The translations under genes were made by a program, and so were the position numbers. Of a stretch of DNA of 64,000 nt, positions 9,283 through 19,806 are shown piece after piece. Position 1 is the first letter of the stretch. The number at the start of each line of letters is the position of its first letter. The notes beneath the pieces are model-generated. The model did no database searches, was not told the origin of the DNA, and saw only the letters and a list, made by a program, of their open reading frames with translations. Source of the stretch: Akebia trifoliata (Eukaryota; Streptophyta; Magnoliopsida; Ranunculales; Lardizabalaceae); assembly GCA_017979445.1 (NCBI GenBank), contig CM030714.1, forward strand, positions 15,061,892-15,125,891, read 5' to 3'.

Positions 9283-12200
9283 TGTAACACCCCGAATTTT
9301 TAATAGTGGAATATTAAGAAAATCTTGAAAGTGGGATTTAGGGGTAAAACTTTAGGATGTTTTTGATCATTTTTAATGGAATATGACCTCACCATTAGAT
9401 TCAAAATGATCGAAAAACATAGTTTAGCCTGTAAGCACGCTCAAATGCGAGTCCGAATATAAAAGTTGCAAAATCCTCGATTATCGGGTCGGACTAGGCT
9501 AAAACAGTGACTTTTTGTTAGAGTAATAATTTTTAAAATTCGATCATACCATTGGGTTCATAACGAAAAATTAGGCAACATAGACTATTTATTTGTCATT
9601 TTTGGAGATCAGGAAGTCGAATTATCATCAAAAACGAAAACGACATCAAGTTTAGGGGTCACATCAGGCCAAAAATATAAATTTTTTATGGAGACATAAT
9701 TTGTAGAAATTGACTATACCATTAAATCCGGAACGAAAAATTAGGTGAAATAGAGTATTCATTTGTCAGTTTTGGAGTCCGAATGGCCAAGTTATCGTCG
9801 ATCAAAACAATAGGCGAAATACCGAATTCGTCCCACATTTTATATAAATAATATTTTTTAATTTTTTTTTCTCTCATCTTCCCCAACGCGTCTAAACAGC
9901 CGAGACTTATACGAAACGAAATTTTTTCTCTTCGACCTTCCACCTCAGATCTCTCACAAACGGTTCGCCGTTGACGATCGACGTAGAAGGGAGAAATGTC
10001 CGCAGCTACGTTCTCTACAAAACCCACCCAACATTTCTTTGTTTCACTTTCTATTTCACCCGATATCGTCAAAAATCAGCCGTATTTGGATACAGAAATT
10101 TCGAAACTTTGACCTCGAATTTCGTCTGTTTCGGGGTCAAACCGTCTTCCGACGCAGAAAGGAGAAACGTCCGCAGCCTCATTCTCTACACAACCCAATC
10201 AAATTTCTTCCGTTTTCTCATCTTTTTCACCCCATATAGTCAAAAATCAGCCGTATTTTTATACGGAGAATTTCGTAACTTCAACCTCGATTTTCATCAA
10301 TTTCGGGGTCAAACCGTCTTTCATCGTAGAAGGGAGAAGAGACGAGCACATCGAGATCTTCAAAACCACCAGGCCAGTTTCAAAAATCAGCCGCTTCGAA
10401 GTTCGGTCCGTCTCGATTTTCGCGTCATTCGCCTCGATTTCCGCGCACGTGCTTCAATTCCGTCGCATATATTTAATTGTATTTTTAACAAATTATACGT
10501 GGGTAGAGTATTATAACGGGTTATTTCCATAAATTGGATCTTGTGCACTGTTCGGACCCCGTTTTGATATAAAAATTGTATTCTTTTTCAATATTATTGA
10601 TAGAAATAAATTCTATAGTTGGAAAATATGATTTAATATTCAATGAACTCATTTTGAGTTGATGAATATCAGAAAATGGATATTTTATTGAAGAAATTGA
10701 AAACTGTAAAAATCGGAAAAAAAGGAAAAAGGGTATAAAACGGTAAAATGTCAGAGTCACACCCGAGGGGTGATGTCTGCATTTTACGTTGTTGTGTTGT
10801 GTGCAGGTTGGTGAACAGATATCCAGGGATAATATTATTGGTTGCATGTTTATTTCCTTTCTGTTAGCGCGAGGCGCTGTTTACGTTTCCATTATGTTAT
10901 TTATTTTAGGCCGGGTGGCCACACTTGCATGGTAGGAAACTGGATATCTATTCTCAACCTTGTATTGTTAATTTCTCTTTTGTTTTCAAATGAAAATAAT
11001 ATATATATATATGTAACTATTTTGTGAGCTGTTAAAGAGTTTGTGAATGCCTGAAGGGATAGTGCGTCATATCATCCGGAGTGGTGTACTATCCTGGGAT
11101 GTACGGTAGGGACCACCAAGCTCATACGTGGTATGGGACGCGTATGAGAGTGTAGTCACAACTGGAATCCGGGTTTATTCCTCTCTATCTTTACCAGTGA
11201 ACTTGTAATGTAAAGGTGGTCGTATACGAATGGTTTGTATATTTGGGAATCACATGTACGCCTGATAGGCATAGACGAAGATGATTGGTCAGTGATCACT
11301 AACAATCTATAGTAGTCGAACGTTCTGACACATCGAAAAGAGACCTATTACTTACGGTTACGTCAAACGGCCAGCCTGAGCCGGATAAATGGTCAACCAA
11401 GTGTGGTAAGTGCAGCGACCGGTCACAAAATCAGGAACTAAAAATCAGAGAAGAATTGTAACATTATGTCCCGACTGGGAGCGATCCAGTCGTGAATCCC
11501 AACTCTCTAATTCCAATACTCCACCATTGTGTATTATGTATCTGTTGTTTATTTTGATATATAAAATGAAATCCATGTTTATTATTTCCCTTTGATCAAT
11601 TAGATTTGTATAAAAAGATAATGTTATAGTGAGTACTGCTGATCGATGTAATGTGAGTTTTAAAATGTTTAGTTGCTCATCCCTGGCTATATGTACCAGT
11701 TAATCGTAGTTTTCTTCTGTAAAACTTTGTTTATTTTAAAATGATTCAGTATGTTTATTCGTTCATGTTAGGAGAGGTTATTGGCAGAAATTGTTGCTTC
11801 CTTACTGGGTAACCATTGTTACTCACCCTTTCATTCTCCATTTTTTAGTTTCAGATCCGAAGCTTAGCGAGACAGGAGTAGAACATGAGTGAGAATCATC
11901 TGGTGGGTCAGATAGACAACCAGAGTCTGTCACTTGGTGAGTATTGGGGTTATACCCCTAGTGGTATCGATTCGTCAAAGAGTTATATAGATTTTTGTTT
12001 TGAGTGTTAGGAATTTTGTTAGAGTGAGGAACCTCTGTAAAATCCTGTATATAAATTTTCTTCTTCCGCACTCTGATAATTCGTACGTTATTAGACTTAT
12101 ATAGGCTTCAGCTAGTATTATATTTTGTATATATATGCAGGATTGTATGTCGTTTATCAGGTGCAGGTTGAACGCCTTGGAATGCTAACATAAACAGAGG

Positions 12201-12284
12201 AGACTATGCCGAAATTTCGAGGTGCCACCTAGTACCTCGACATTTGACATAAGGATTTGTGTTAGTGTTGGGCGGGGCGCCACA
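9283..12284 (+). mobile_element. Solo LTR, 3.0 kb, chromovirus-like family
   Basis: It starts TGTAACACCCCGAA and ends GCGCCACA, with perfect ATATA duplications on both sides and no internal region. It matches the 3' LTR at 19807-22815 in reverse orientation over its full length, which fixes both ends. Solo LTRs form by recombination between the two LTRs of one element. Length and ends fit the long LTRs of Tekay/Del-like chromoviruses, but the lineage is inferred from the capsid fragment of its relative at 24105-24500. It contains an internal tandem duplication (about 9983-10340) and a short TA microsatellite near 10999. Confidence 0.9.
9983..10345 (+). repeat. Approximately 171-bp tandem duplication inside the solo LTR
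   Basis: The block starting GTAGAAGGGAGAAATGTCC (about 9985) recurs at about 10155 (GCAGAAAGGAGAAACGTCC), and its first bases recur once more at about 10326. Both full units contain TCAAAAATCAGCCGTATTT and TTTCGGGGTCAAACCGTCTT. The related LTR at 21760-22100 appears to have a single unit, so the copy number changed after the copies diverged. A 181-residue open frame crosses the array but looks like a by-product of it. Confidence 0.7.
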
Positions 12285-12951
12285 ATATAGGTGTACTTGG
12301 GCAAGGGTGGTTAGATAAATTGCATTGCACATAGTAAACTTAGAGTCTAAAATCCTTCCTATAGGTCACAACCTAAACTGATTATGGGTGTTCCCGGGTT
12401 GCTCTATTTAATCCAATCAATTGGTAAGTGGGCGGACTGATCTAGAATGTTCAAACTAAACCCATTATATCGGCCTGACATTGATCAATTTGAACCAATT
12501 AAACTAGTTGCCCCAATTGACAAATGGATCATACTGATCAATACCAAATCAGTTGGACTAATTGGTTTCACTTTTAAAGATCCATACCACTTTGTATAGA
12601 AAGATTCGATCTTAGGATTAAATTAATTTATTTGATTAAAGGTTTAATCCCAATCAGGAGTAGACTCGCGTTTAATCTTTCTCACTTTTTTGGTCACTAT
12701 AGACTTATAGTGCATTTGGATTCAATATTTTCCACTAGACTTTGGCTATTCTATATCGAAACTTTAATCATGTGGTTAAGAGTCAAACCTTTAGAGTCAA
12801 TGGTTAACCTTGGTTTACTTCCAATCAGGTGATAATTGGTCCCAAACGTTCTAAACCTCCATCTGTACCACTTTGGGTCTGTGAAAAAAATCGTCTTTCT
12901 AGAGTACCATTGCCAAGTAGTCTGTCTTTGCCATGAGAATAAACGAATACC
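12285..12951 (+). other. Leader of nested TAT element, continued; no gene
   Basis: The first five bases are the right ATATA duplication. The region 12370-12580 (GGTAAGTGGGCGGAC..., many CCAATTGAC/CCAATCAATTGG words) matches H1's leader at about 31800-32000 on the opposite strand (GGTAAGTGGGTGGACC in reverse complement). This supports common ancestry of the two elements. A 66-residue frame here has no family features. Confidence 0.55.
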
Positions 12952-14364
12952 ATGGATGAAGCTGCGCTCCGTCAGATTTTAGAATCATTTCAACCACAGA
13001 TTATTGCTTCTGTTCAAACACAACTCGAATCCCTGAAAATTGAAAAGAAAAAAAGATAAAGTTGTAGAACCTCAGGTCGTGTTTGACCTGGTTGAAGATT
13101 TTGAAGATGATCAAGTGCCCGTTGACCCTATATTAGCTCATCGAATAACTCAGGTAGAAACTACATTGAAGAATATCAAAGACCCTGACGATCTCGCCCT
13201 TGGATTAGGGGCAATGACATTATTTTCTACAGTCCGTCTGTCAGAAAAATTCACAATGCCAGATATGGATAAATTTGATAGGACTGGATGCCCTACGACT
13301 CACTTAAAAATATATGTCGGTATCATGCAGTCTCAGGGTCTGAGTGAAGAACAGATGACCCAACTTTTTCAGAGAACCTTTACAGGTCCTGCCTTACGCT
13401 GGTTAATGTCACTGGACTCGTCTCGGGTAAGAACATGGCACGAATTGATAAAAGAGTTCATTGGCCAATATTCCTTTAACACGGACATTGAACTCACAAG
13501 AAGAGATCTAGAAATAACTAAGCAGAAGCCCGGGGAAACCTTTACAGAATTCATTGCTCGATAGACAGCCAAGGCCGCTCAGTTATGGGACCGACCTCAA
13601 GAAAAAGAACAAGTTAAGATTATTCTCAGGAATCTTATTTCCAATTACGCCAAGTACTTGATGCCTCAATACTTGCCTACCTTTCAATCCCTTCTTGAAG
13701 TTGGAAACCAAGTCGAGGACGCCTACTCTTCGGGACTCTTTGGCAACTCGTCTGAGTCAAAACCCTAACACTTCAAACCCAGTATAAATTCCTTGCAAGT
13801 GATCCACACCTCTTTTGGCCTAGCTCCTCAAGCCACTCAATCCTCACAAGCCAAGCCTAGGAGACAATTCTCCAATCTCGGGATGTCCCTTAGTGTTTCT
13901 TATCAAAAATTAATGAAAAGGGGACTGTTGACACAGTTACAACCCAAGCCGTTGCCTAACCCTCTCCCTCCAAACTTGGACAATGGGCAATTCTGTGAAT
14001 TCCATCGAATGCCTGGCTATGTTCTGGATAGGTGCATTACCCTCCGCCATACTATCCAAGACCTTATAGAACAAGGAAAAGTTACCATACCTGCTCCTAC
14101 CGCGCCTAATGTCAAAACTAACCCTTTGCCTACCTTTCAAAATCAACCCTTTCCTACGCTGAATCTAATATCCATGTCCAAACCTGAATCAGTTGACTCA
14201 GCTTCTTTTATCCGCTTGATTGGTATTGATAGCGCATCCTTATCATGCCAGAATGGGCTCATCTGCACTGAGACAATGATAGAACAGAAAAGCAAGGACA
14301 ATATTGATAGTGCATTCTTATCATGCCAGAATGGGCTCATCTGCCCTGAGACAATGACAGAATA
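12952..14364 (+). pseudogene. gag polyprotein of nested TAT element, broken
   Basis: The likely start is the ATG at 12952 (MDEAALRQILESFQPQI). The frame stops at 13059 after an A-run (about 13043-13055), and the adjacent frame continues as KDKVVEPQVVFDLVEDF, so an indel in the run is likely. The capsid (retrotransposon gag) part, 13220-13560, reads KFTMPDMDKFDRTG, HLKIYVGIMQ, FTGPALRWLMSLD, RTWHELIKEFIGQYSFN and ETFTEFIAR. An in-frame TAG at 13562 sits where the family has Trp. More capsid follows (TAKAAQLWDRPQEKEQVKII). The C-terminal part (13793-14364) has the TAT knuckle-like motif CEFHRMPGYVLDRC followed by TLRHTIQDLIEQGKV. The tail has a duplicated segment of about 77 bp (SASLSCQNGLIC / SAFLSCQNGLIC). 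At least three lesions prevent a full protein. Confidence 0.85.
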
Positions 14365-15385
14365 GAAAAGCAAGGACAGTATTGAAGCAGTGGGTTATCC
14401 AGCATCAAATAAGCTTGAATCAGAACATGAAGGTATAGTAAAAGCGGAGGAGCCTGAATCATCTCTCGTGAAGATATCCAAAGTGGCATAGACCCTAACG
14501 TTGTGTCCTTCCACTTAGAATCATATTCCTATTTTGAGTTTTTTTCTTAAGTGTCAGTTGCGTCAGTCTTTAAATTCGGTTGATCAGTTTCATTATGTTA
14601 GGGTTTATTAATTGTTAACTTTTAGTCAAGTTAGTAGGTCTATATCTTTTTATTCCAATAAAGTAAAGAAGCTTTTGATTATCATGCGTGCAATTATAAT
14701 GTGAACATAAAATCTAACACGAGAAATGACTTAGAGCTCACTAATCGAATTTGATAAATATTGGAATAGGAGAGTACACTCGAAAAGTGCAAACTGGCAC
14801 TACATTATCCTCAGGAGAACATGAGAGAATAGTAAATTTACTTGAGAAATTCAACAATGTTCTTATATAGTCTCATAAGGATATATGGATGGATTACACA
14901 AAAGCATAGATCAAGACGTAAAGTCAAGAGTGATTTCAAAGTCAAAGATTATTAGTCAAAAATGATATAGTTGAAAGCATCGACAAAGTCGCTAAGACTT
15001 ACAAGTAGATCTACCATGTTTCTCACTCAAAAGAGGAGAGTTTTCATTCATAAGAGAATAAAAGATTTTCTTGAAGTGTTAGAAGAGTTGAACAGTCATA
15101 AAACTCAATTTACTCGATTTCACAAAAGAAGATTGAAGGATATTCATTCTCAAAAGAAGACCTTACCCGACAGAGCAACCCAGATATTAAATTCCTGAAA
15201 CTTTGACCAAGTCAAGCAGCATTCACCAAAGGAGGCCTTCTTTGGTCGAACAATTATCCTATCTTACCAAAAAAGAAAAAAAAACCTTTTTTAGTCCCTC
15301 GTAGCTTTTTAAAAGAAAAATAAAAGCAATAGCCTTTTCTTTTTAAACCATACCGACCAACCTTGGGAGAGAATCTTAGTATGAA
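14365..15385 (+). pseudogene. pol remnants flanking an internal deletion
   Basis: At about 14760-14890 one frame reads TGTTLSSGEHERIVNLLEKF then SHKDIWMD, matching the linker before TAT reverse transcriptase (H1 has the same linker near 29700-29830). At about 15195-15245 a frame reads NFDQVKQHSPKEAFFGRTI, matching H1's integrase end NLDQVKQYYI near 3420. Only about 300 bp separate them, where an autonomous element would have about 4 kb. RT, both RNase H domains and the integrase core are therefore deleted. The segment 14365-14750 is non-coding sequence with no recognisable domain. Confidence 0.6.
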
Positions 15386-16690
15386 CTATGTTTTGACCTG
15401 ATCCAAAAAGAAAAAGAAATATTTGGGGTACATAGGCAACCTGAGAAGTTACTTCAGGCCCGGTCACGCAAATAATAAGTGTATTCTCTTAAGAAAAGTG
15501 TCATGTAAAAGGAAAATCCCCTATTGAAAGGTTAAAAAAAAAGGAATGCCAAACTAAGGGCATTAGAAAAAAGAATCAAAATAATTGATAAAAAGAAAAG
15601 AATGTCAAACTAGGGGCATGTAGAAAAAATCAAAATAATTGACAGAAAAGAGAGAATATCAAACTAGGGGCATTTTGGAAAATTGAGCTTTATATTTTTT
15701 CTTTCTAAACCATATCCTAAGCTCACCTATTAAGTCCTCCTGAATGCTAATTGACTCGGTTAAGGTGCAGGGAACCAAGAAGTTGTCGAGCTGGTTATTT
15801 AAGATCATCAAGAAAAAAAAGAAGCCCGCTAAGTCGAAAACCTGAAAAGGTGACTTAGGCAAAATTTAGGGCATAACCATAAAAAAAGAAAGCCTGCTAG
15901 GTTAAAAACCTGAAAATGCGACCTAGGTAAAAATCAAGGCATCATCAGAAAAAGAAAAACAAAGCTCGCTAGATTGAAAATCTGAATAGGCGATTTAGAC
16001 AAAAATTAGGGCATCATCAAATGGGAGGAAAGGTCCCATCAAGAAGAAAATTTCAGAAGGAAGCTTGTGCAGAAACTAGAAAATGTAGAACCATTCAAGC
16101 CACAATATTCATTTTTCAGCCAAGAGCTCACATCCGACGAAGATAATGTTGAAGTAAAAAAAAATCAGAAGTCATCTTGAGTATTGTAGGATCTTCAAGA
16201 GTATGTTTACTTGTTCAAGTGTTCGCTAATGGAAAATGTAGAACCATCAACCACTTTGAAGAGAAAGATCTTCTATTCTAATATTTATCAAGGTTTTTTA
16301 AGTCTAACTCAAACATTTTTGAAAAGAAATTCAAAAGAAAATGATCAATCCCTTATTGCACATATGATAACCTTAAGAGTCTTAAATTTAAGGGAATGTC
16401 AGTTCTTCTTTCTATCATATATCAGAGTCCATATTTTTCAAGCGTAATCCATTCCATCAGTTTAGTAGTCAAGTTCCAATTAAAGTCAACCTTGAAACTA
16501 GGGGCATTTTTTGAATGTCATTTAATTCCAAAGTTTTGTTCTTAATCACATGATAAAAAAGAAAATCTTATTTAAAAGTTCGGTGAAGTCCAATGACAAT
16601 TATGAATCCAGATGCATGATAAGCCAATAAAGGCCCGATCTTTTAAACTTTGAGCTCGATTAATAGGATTGTTTAAGTTCCTATAAATCT
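15386..16690 (+). other. 3' untranslated region of nested TAT element with about 66-bp repeats
   Basis: The conserved block GGGGTACATAGGCAACCTGA at 15426 is shared with H1 near 3195. Copies of AAACTAGGGGCAT recur at 15551, 15607 and 15661. A 60-70-bp unit (CGCTA(A/G)GT.GAAAACCTGAAAAGG.GAC.TAGGCAAAAATTAGGGCATC) occurs about three times at 15820-16020. The same unit is found in H1 at 2740-2900. The rest (16030-16690) is AT-rich, with one 78-residue frame lacking domain features. I see no gene. Confidence 0.55.
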
Positions 16691-16695
16691 AAGCC

Positions 16696-17300
16696 CGAGA
16701 AACGTGGCTAGTAAGTTCGAGTCCGAGAAACGAGACTCCAACTTTTTGAATCATAGTAAGAATAGGCTTTTTGAAGTACCTACAAACCTAAGTTCGAGTC
16801 CGAGAAACGAGACTCCAACTTTTTAAATCATAGAATGAATAGACTTTTTGAAGTACCTACAAACCTAAGGTCGAGTCCGAGAAACGAGACTCCAACTTTT
16901 TGAATCATAGAATGAATAGGCTTTTTGAAATGCCTATAAACATAAGTTCGAGTCCGAGAAACGAGACTCTAACTTTTTGAATCATAGAATGAGTGGGCTT
17001 TTTGAAGTGCCTATAAACCTAAGTTCGAGTCTGAGAAACGAGACTCCAACTGTTTGAATCATAGAATGAATAGACTTTCTGAAGTGCCTACAAACTTAAG
17101 TGCGAGTCCGAGAAACGAGACTCCAACTTTTTGAATCATAGAATGAGTAGGTTTTTTGAAGTGCCTACAAACCTAGGTTCGAGTCCGAGAAACGTGACTC
17201 CAATTTTAATAGGATCGTTTAAGTTCTTGTAAACATTAGCCAGAGTCCGAGAAACGAGACTCCAGCTTTGTTTGAATCATATTGAATTAACAGAATTGTT
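16696..17300 (+). repeat. 77-bp tandem array with a built-in hairpin in each unit
   Basis: GAGTCCGAGAAACGAGACTC (with rare substitutions) begins at 16719, 16796, 16873, 16950, 17027, 17104 and 17181, exactly 77 bp apart each time. A shortened final unit is at 17243, and diverged relatives (CCCGAGAAACGTGGCT) lie at about 16693 and 17310. GAGTC and GACTC are complementary, so each unit can form a stem around CGAGAAACGA. The spacer carries CAACTTTTTGAATCATAGAATGA and CTTTTTGAAGTGCCTACAAACCTAAG. The array sits just upstream of the 3' end of the element. Confidence 0.88.
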
Positions 17301-17809
17301 TAAGTTCATTAGCCCGAGAAGCGTGGCTACAATAGGTTCAAGTTCGATAAACGAGACTCATACTTTTTCAAATTCTAAAAAAAAATTCAAATAGGATTTA
17401 ACGAAGTTCCTACATTGTTATGACTACAATTACCTTATTGTTCAACCTTGCCATGATTGCTTTCGTTGCATAAGTACATTTCAATTTTGAATCATTATTG
17501 TCAGTGAGAGAAGATTTCTAGGACCTGACATATTTTATTCAGTAATCATCACACCATTGCACACACGTGCACTTTTGCATTAGTCAGGGAAAATTTTCTA
17601 AAATTCAAGGATCTGGTGTCTTCAGTGAGAGCATGCGTTCAGGGACCTGACAACCTTTTTGTTCGAGGAGAGTTTAACCCTTAAGGATCCGAACATCCCG
17701 ATAAATTGCTAAATCAGCCAACAAAATGAACTGTCACTAACTTTGACATTCGGATATCGCACTATCTACCAAAATAGATTTGCTATCTAGTTTGCTTCAA
17801 CCCTCTGTC
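17301..17809 (+). other. 3' internal end of nested TAT element, no gene
   Basis: Non-coding sequence between the 77-bp array and the polypurine tract. Blocks such as GCACACACGTGCAC, GTCAGTGAGAG, AGAGTTTAACCCTTAAGGATC and TAGATTTGCTATCTAGTTTG match, in reverse complement, 1140-1380 in H1 and 36390-36600 in H2. This shows that the 3' ends of all three TAT elements are homologous. Confidence 0.6.
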
Positions 17810-17822
17810 AAAGAGGGGCATC
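17810..17822 (+). other. Polypurine tract AAAGAGGGGCATC
   Basis: A purine-rich tract ending directly at the TG of the 3' LTR, the standard plus-strand primer of LTR retrotransposons. The H2 copy on the minus strand at 36377-36389 has the same core (GATGCCCCTCTTT on the plus strand). Confidence 0.85.
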
Positions 17823-19495
17823 TGTAGACACCCCATTTTTGCACTCTCCTGATTAATCAACTCGTCAACCCGATCGCAACGGTTTCCAATGATGGATGTT
17901 TATTCCAATACTTTATTTTATTACCAGATATGTTTCAAAAATCTGGATGAGGTATCTCGAACTGACAAAACTTTAGAAACCACGCTACGTTAGGAAAATA
18001 CGACCCCAGAAACATAGAAATCATCACCTTGCAAACCAAAAAGAAGTTTCACGATAAAAATCACTAAAAATGACCAAATTATCAAAATACCCCTAACATC
18101 AAAACAACCCTAGAGCCTACGTTACGCATAGGAAAACCCTTTCAAACATATAAAATAACAAATTGAAATCAAATAAATCACTTCGTCAATTTTCGCAAAA
18201 TTTGACAAAATTACAAAAGTGCCCCTCATAAAGTTCGCAACCATTTCGCACAAAAATTTCATAAATGACAAAAACTAACATTCCCATTGAATTTCTTATG
18301 AAAAACTAATTCCAAAACATCTTGGAATATTGAAAAACGACTTAAAACGTAAAAAATCATCTCCGATGGTAAAACGGTAATTTTACTATTTTAATAATTA
18401 AAAATTTCGAAACTAATAAATAAAAGATTAAATAATGTAAAGTGAAACATTAATAAAATTAATTTAAAATTTTGAACCAAAAAAATGATCAATCAGGCTT
18501 TCAGGCAAAATTGTTGATGGTTGCCAGGATATTTATTCAAGGACCCCTTCATCTGGGGGCCCAAAGAATTAAAGATATAATAAAAAGGGGTTCTCCAAAA
18601 ATTAAAGTCAATCAAGTAAGACCGAAGTCAATCTTAAAGTCAATCAAGTAAGGCTAAAGTCAAGATATTAAAAGTCAACCAAGAAAGACTAAAGTCAAAG
18701 TATTAAAGTCAATCTCATAAGACTAAAGTCAAAATCCTAATCTAAACTAATCAAGTCAATCTCATAAGACTAAAGTCAAAACCCTAAATTAAAACCCTAA
18801 AGATTAAGTCCATCTCATAAGACTAAAGTCAAAACCTTAATTAAAACCATAAAAGAAATCCTAATCAAACCCTAATTCTTTTAAAAAACTTTATAAATAG
18901 GAACCTTCACACCCTATTTTCGTATCAAAGGAAAAACCCTAAGAGAAGTAGGTCAAAAAGCCTCCCTAACCTCCTACAAACCCTAATTTTGAAGCTCCAA
19001 CTCCTTACCTAACACCCATACTTCGATTTTAGCCTGAAAAACACACCTAGAATCCCTTCAAAAACACCCCAAAATTGATAACAAAATTCGAAGAATCCAG
19101 GTCTAAAGAAGAGATACCTTGCCTCGGAGATCTGAAATCAGATCTGAGACAGAGCGAAGTAAGGAGTACGGCATAATGAGTAGTTTTATCAAATCTGAAG
19201 GAATAGAATCATTGCGTTCGAAAGTAAAATCTCTTTTATTTTTTTGTCTAGGTTTTTGTTAGCAATGTAGTTTTTTTTGGGATAAGTAGAGACCAGCATT
19301 GGCCGGGCGGGGTTGGTGCCTAACACCTTCCAACCTCGTAATGTGATCCCCGATTTAGTTTTTCTTTAGTAGATTAGTTTCTTTATCCGTTTAGAGTCAG
19401 TATTCGGTTCCTAGACCGTAATAACTAGGTGATGACTCCCAAACCTCAAGGGTCAAAAGCGGATCCGCGCACCCCGCGGATGGAAGGCGCTTTCA
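17823..19495 (+). repeat. 3' LTR of nested TAT element
   Basis: 1,673 bp, starting TGTAGACACCCC and ending GGCGCTTTCA, followed by the CATAT duplication at 19496-19500. It differs from the 5' LTR by scattered point changes and a few indels, mostly in the AAAGTCAATC cluster. This shows that the insertion is not very recent but is much younger than H1. Confidence 0.92.
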
Positions 19496-19806
19496 CATAT
19501 TGAATCTTACCTAAGAACCCTTGAATTTGTTTTTCTATTTTGGGCAGTGCCATTTCTTGGATAAGTTTCATCTTTTCTAGGTTTACTTTCATTCCTTTTT
19601 AATTAATTATGAATTCTAATAGCATTATTGAAGTGCCCCCGAAATCACATTTTTGTGAATTGAGATGCAATTGATATTTATAGATCCTTATGAGAAAATT
19701 TTCTAGTGCAATTACATTATCGATCTATTTTTTTTATTGGACTATCATACCATCTACATAGACCTCGAATTCCTTGTGGATCATGTCATGTAATAAAGTT
19801 ATCGCC
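19496..19806 (-). pseudogene. H1 reverse transcriptase, catalytic YVDDM segment
   Basis: The first five bases are the right CATAT duplication. On the minus strand, 19806-19737 reads ITLLHDMIHKEFEVYVDDMIVQ, which contains the catalytic YVDD box. It is followed by RLKLNPQKC-type sequence and FLGKIQYV towards 19501. The frame has stops. The block is bounded by the nested TAT element on one side and the chromovirus-like element on the other. Crossing the latter (19806 to 25377) restores MHFGLKNTRATYQ upstream of LLHDM. Confidence 0.85.

Larger units (their letters stand above)
5735..19495 (+). mobile_element. Nested gag-only TAT/Ogre element (pol deleted), complete with LTRs and target duplication
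   Basis: A 13,761-bp element bounded by direct LTRs (5735-7433 and 17823-19495) and a perfect 5-bp duplication. Order on the plus strand: LTR, primer-binding site at 7435, 192-bp tandem repeats, leader (interrupted by a solo LTR at 9283-12284), decayed gag, a short pol remnant, 3' repeats, polypurine tract and LTR. Nearly all of pol is missing, so it must have depended on proteins from an autonomous relative. Without the solo LTR it would be about 10.75 kb. It resembles the gag-bearing non-autonomous (TR-GAG) class described in plants but is larger, and the leftover pol ends show it arose by internal deletion of an autonomous TAT element. Confidence 0.93.

Noticed and set aside
9971..10516. 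181-residue plus-strand open frame
   Set aside because: It lies wholly inside the solo LTR and runs through the 171-bp tandem duplication, repeating its own segments. It has no domain features, and the homologous LTR at 21760-22100 does not preserve it.
13369..14373. Minus-strand frames of 67-76 residues
   Set aside because: They are antisense to the TAT gag, which carries recognisable capsid and knuckle motifs on the plus strand.
16696..17300. The regular 77-bp array as a CRISPR-like array
   Set aside because: The spacers are near-identical to each other rather than unique, the whole 77-bp unit repeats, and the sequence is plant nuclear DNA inside an LTR retrotransposon.
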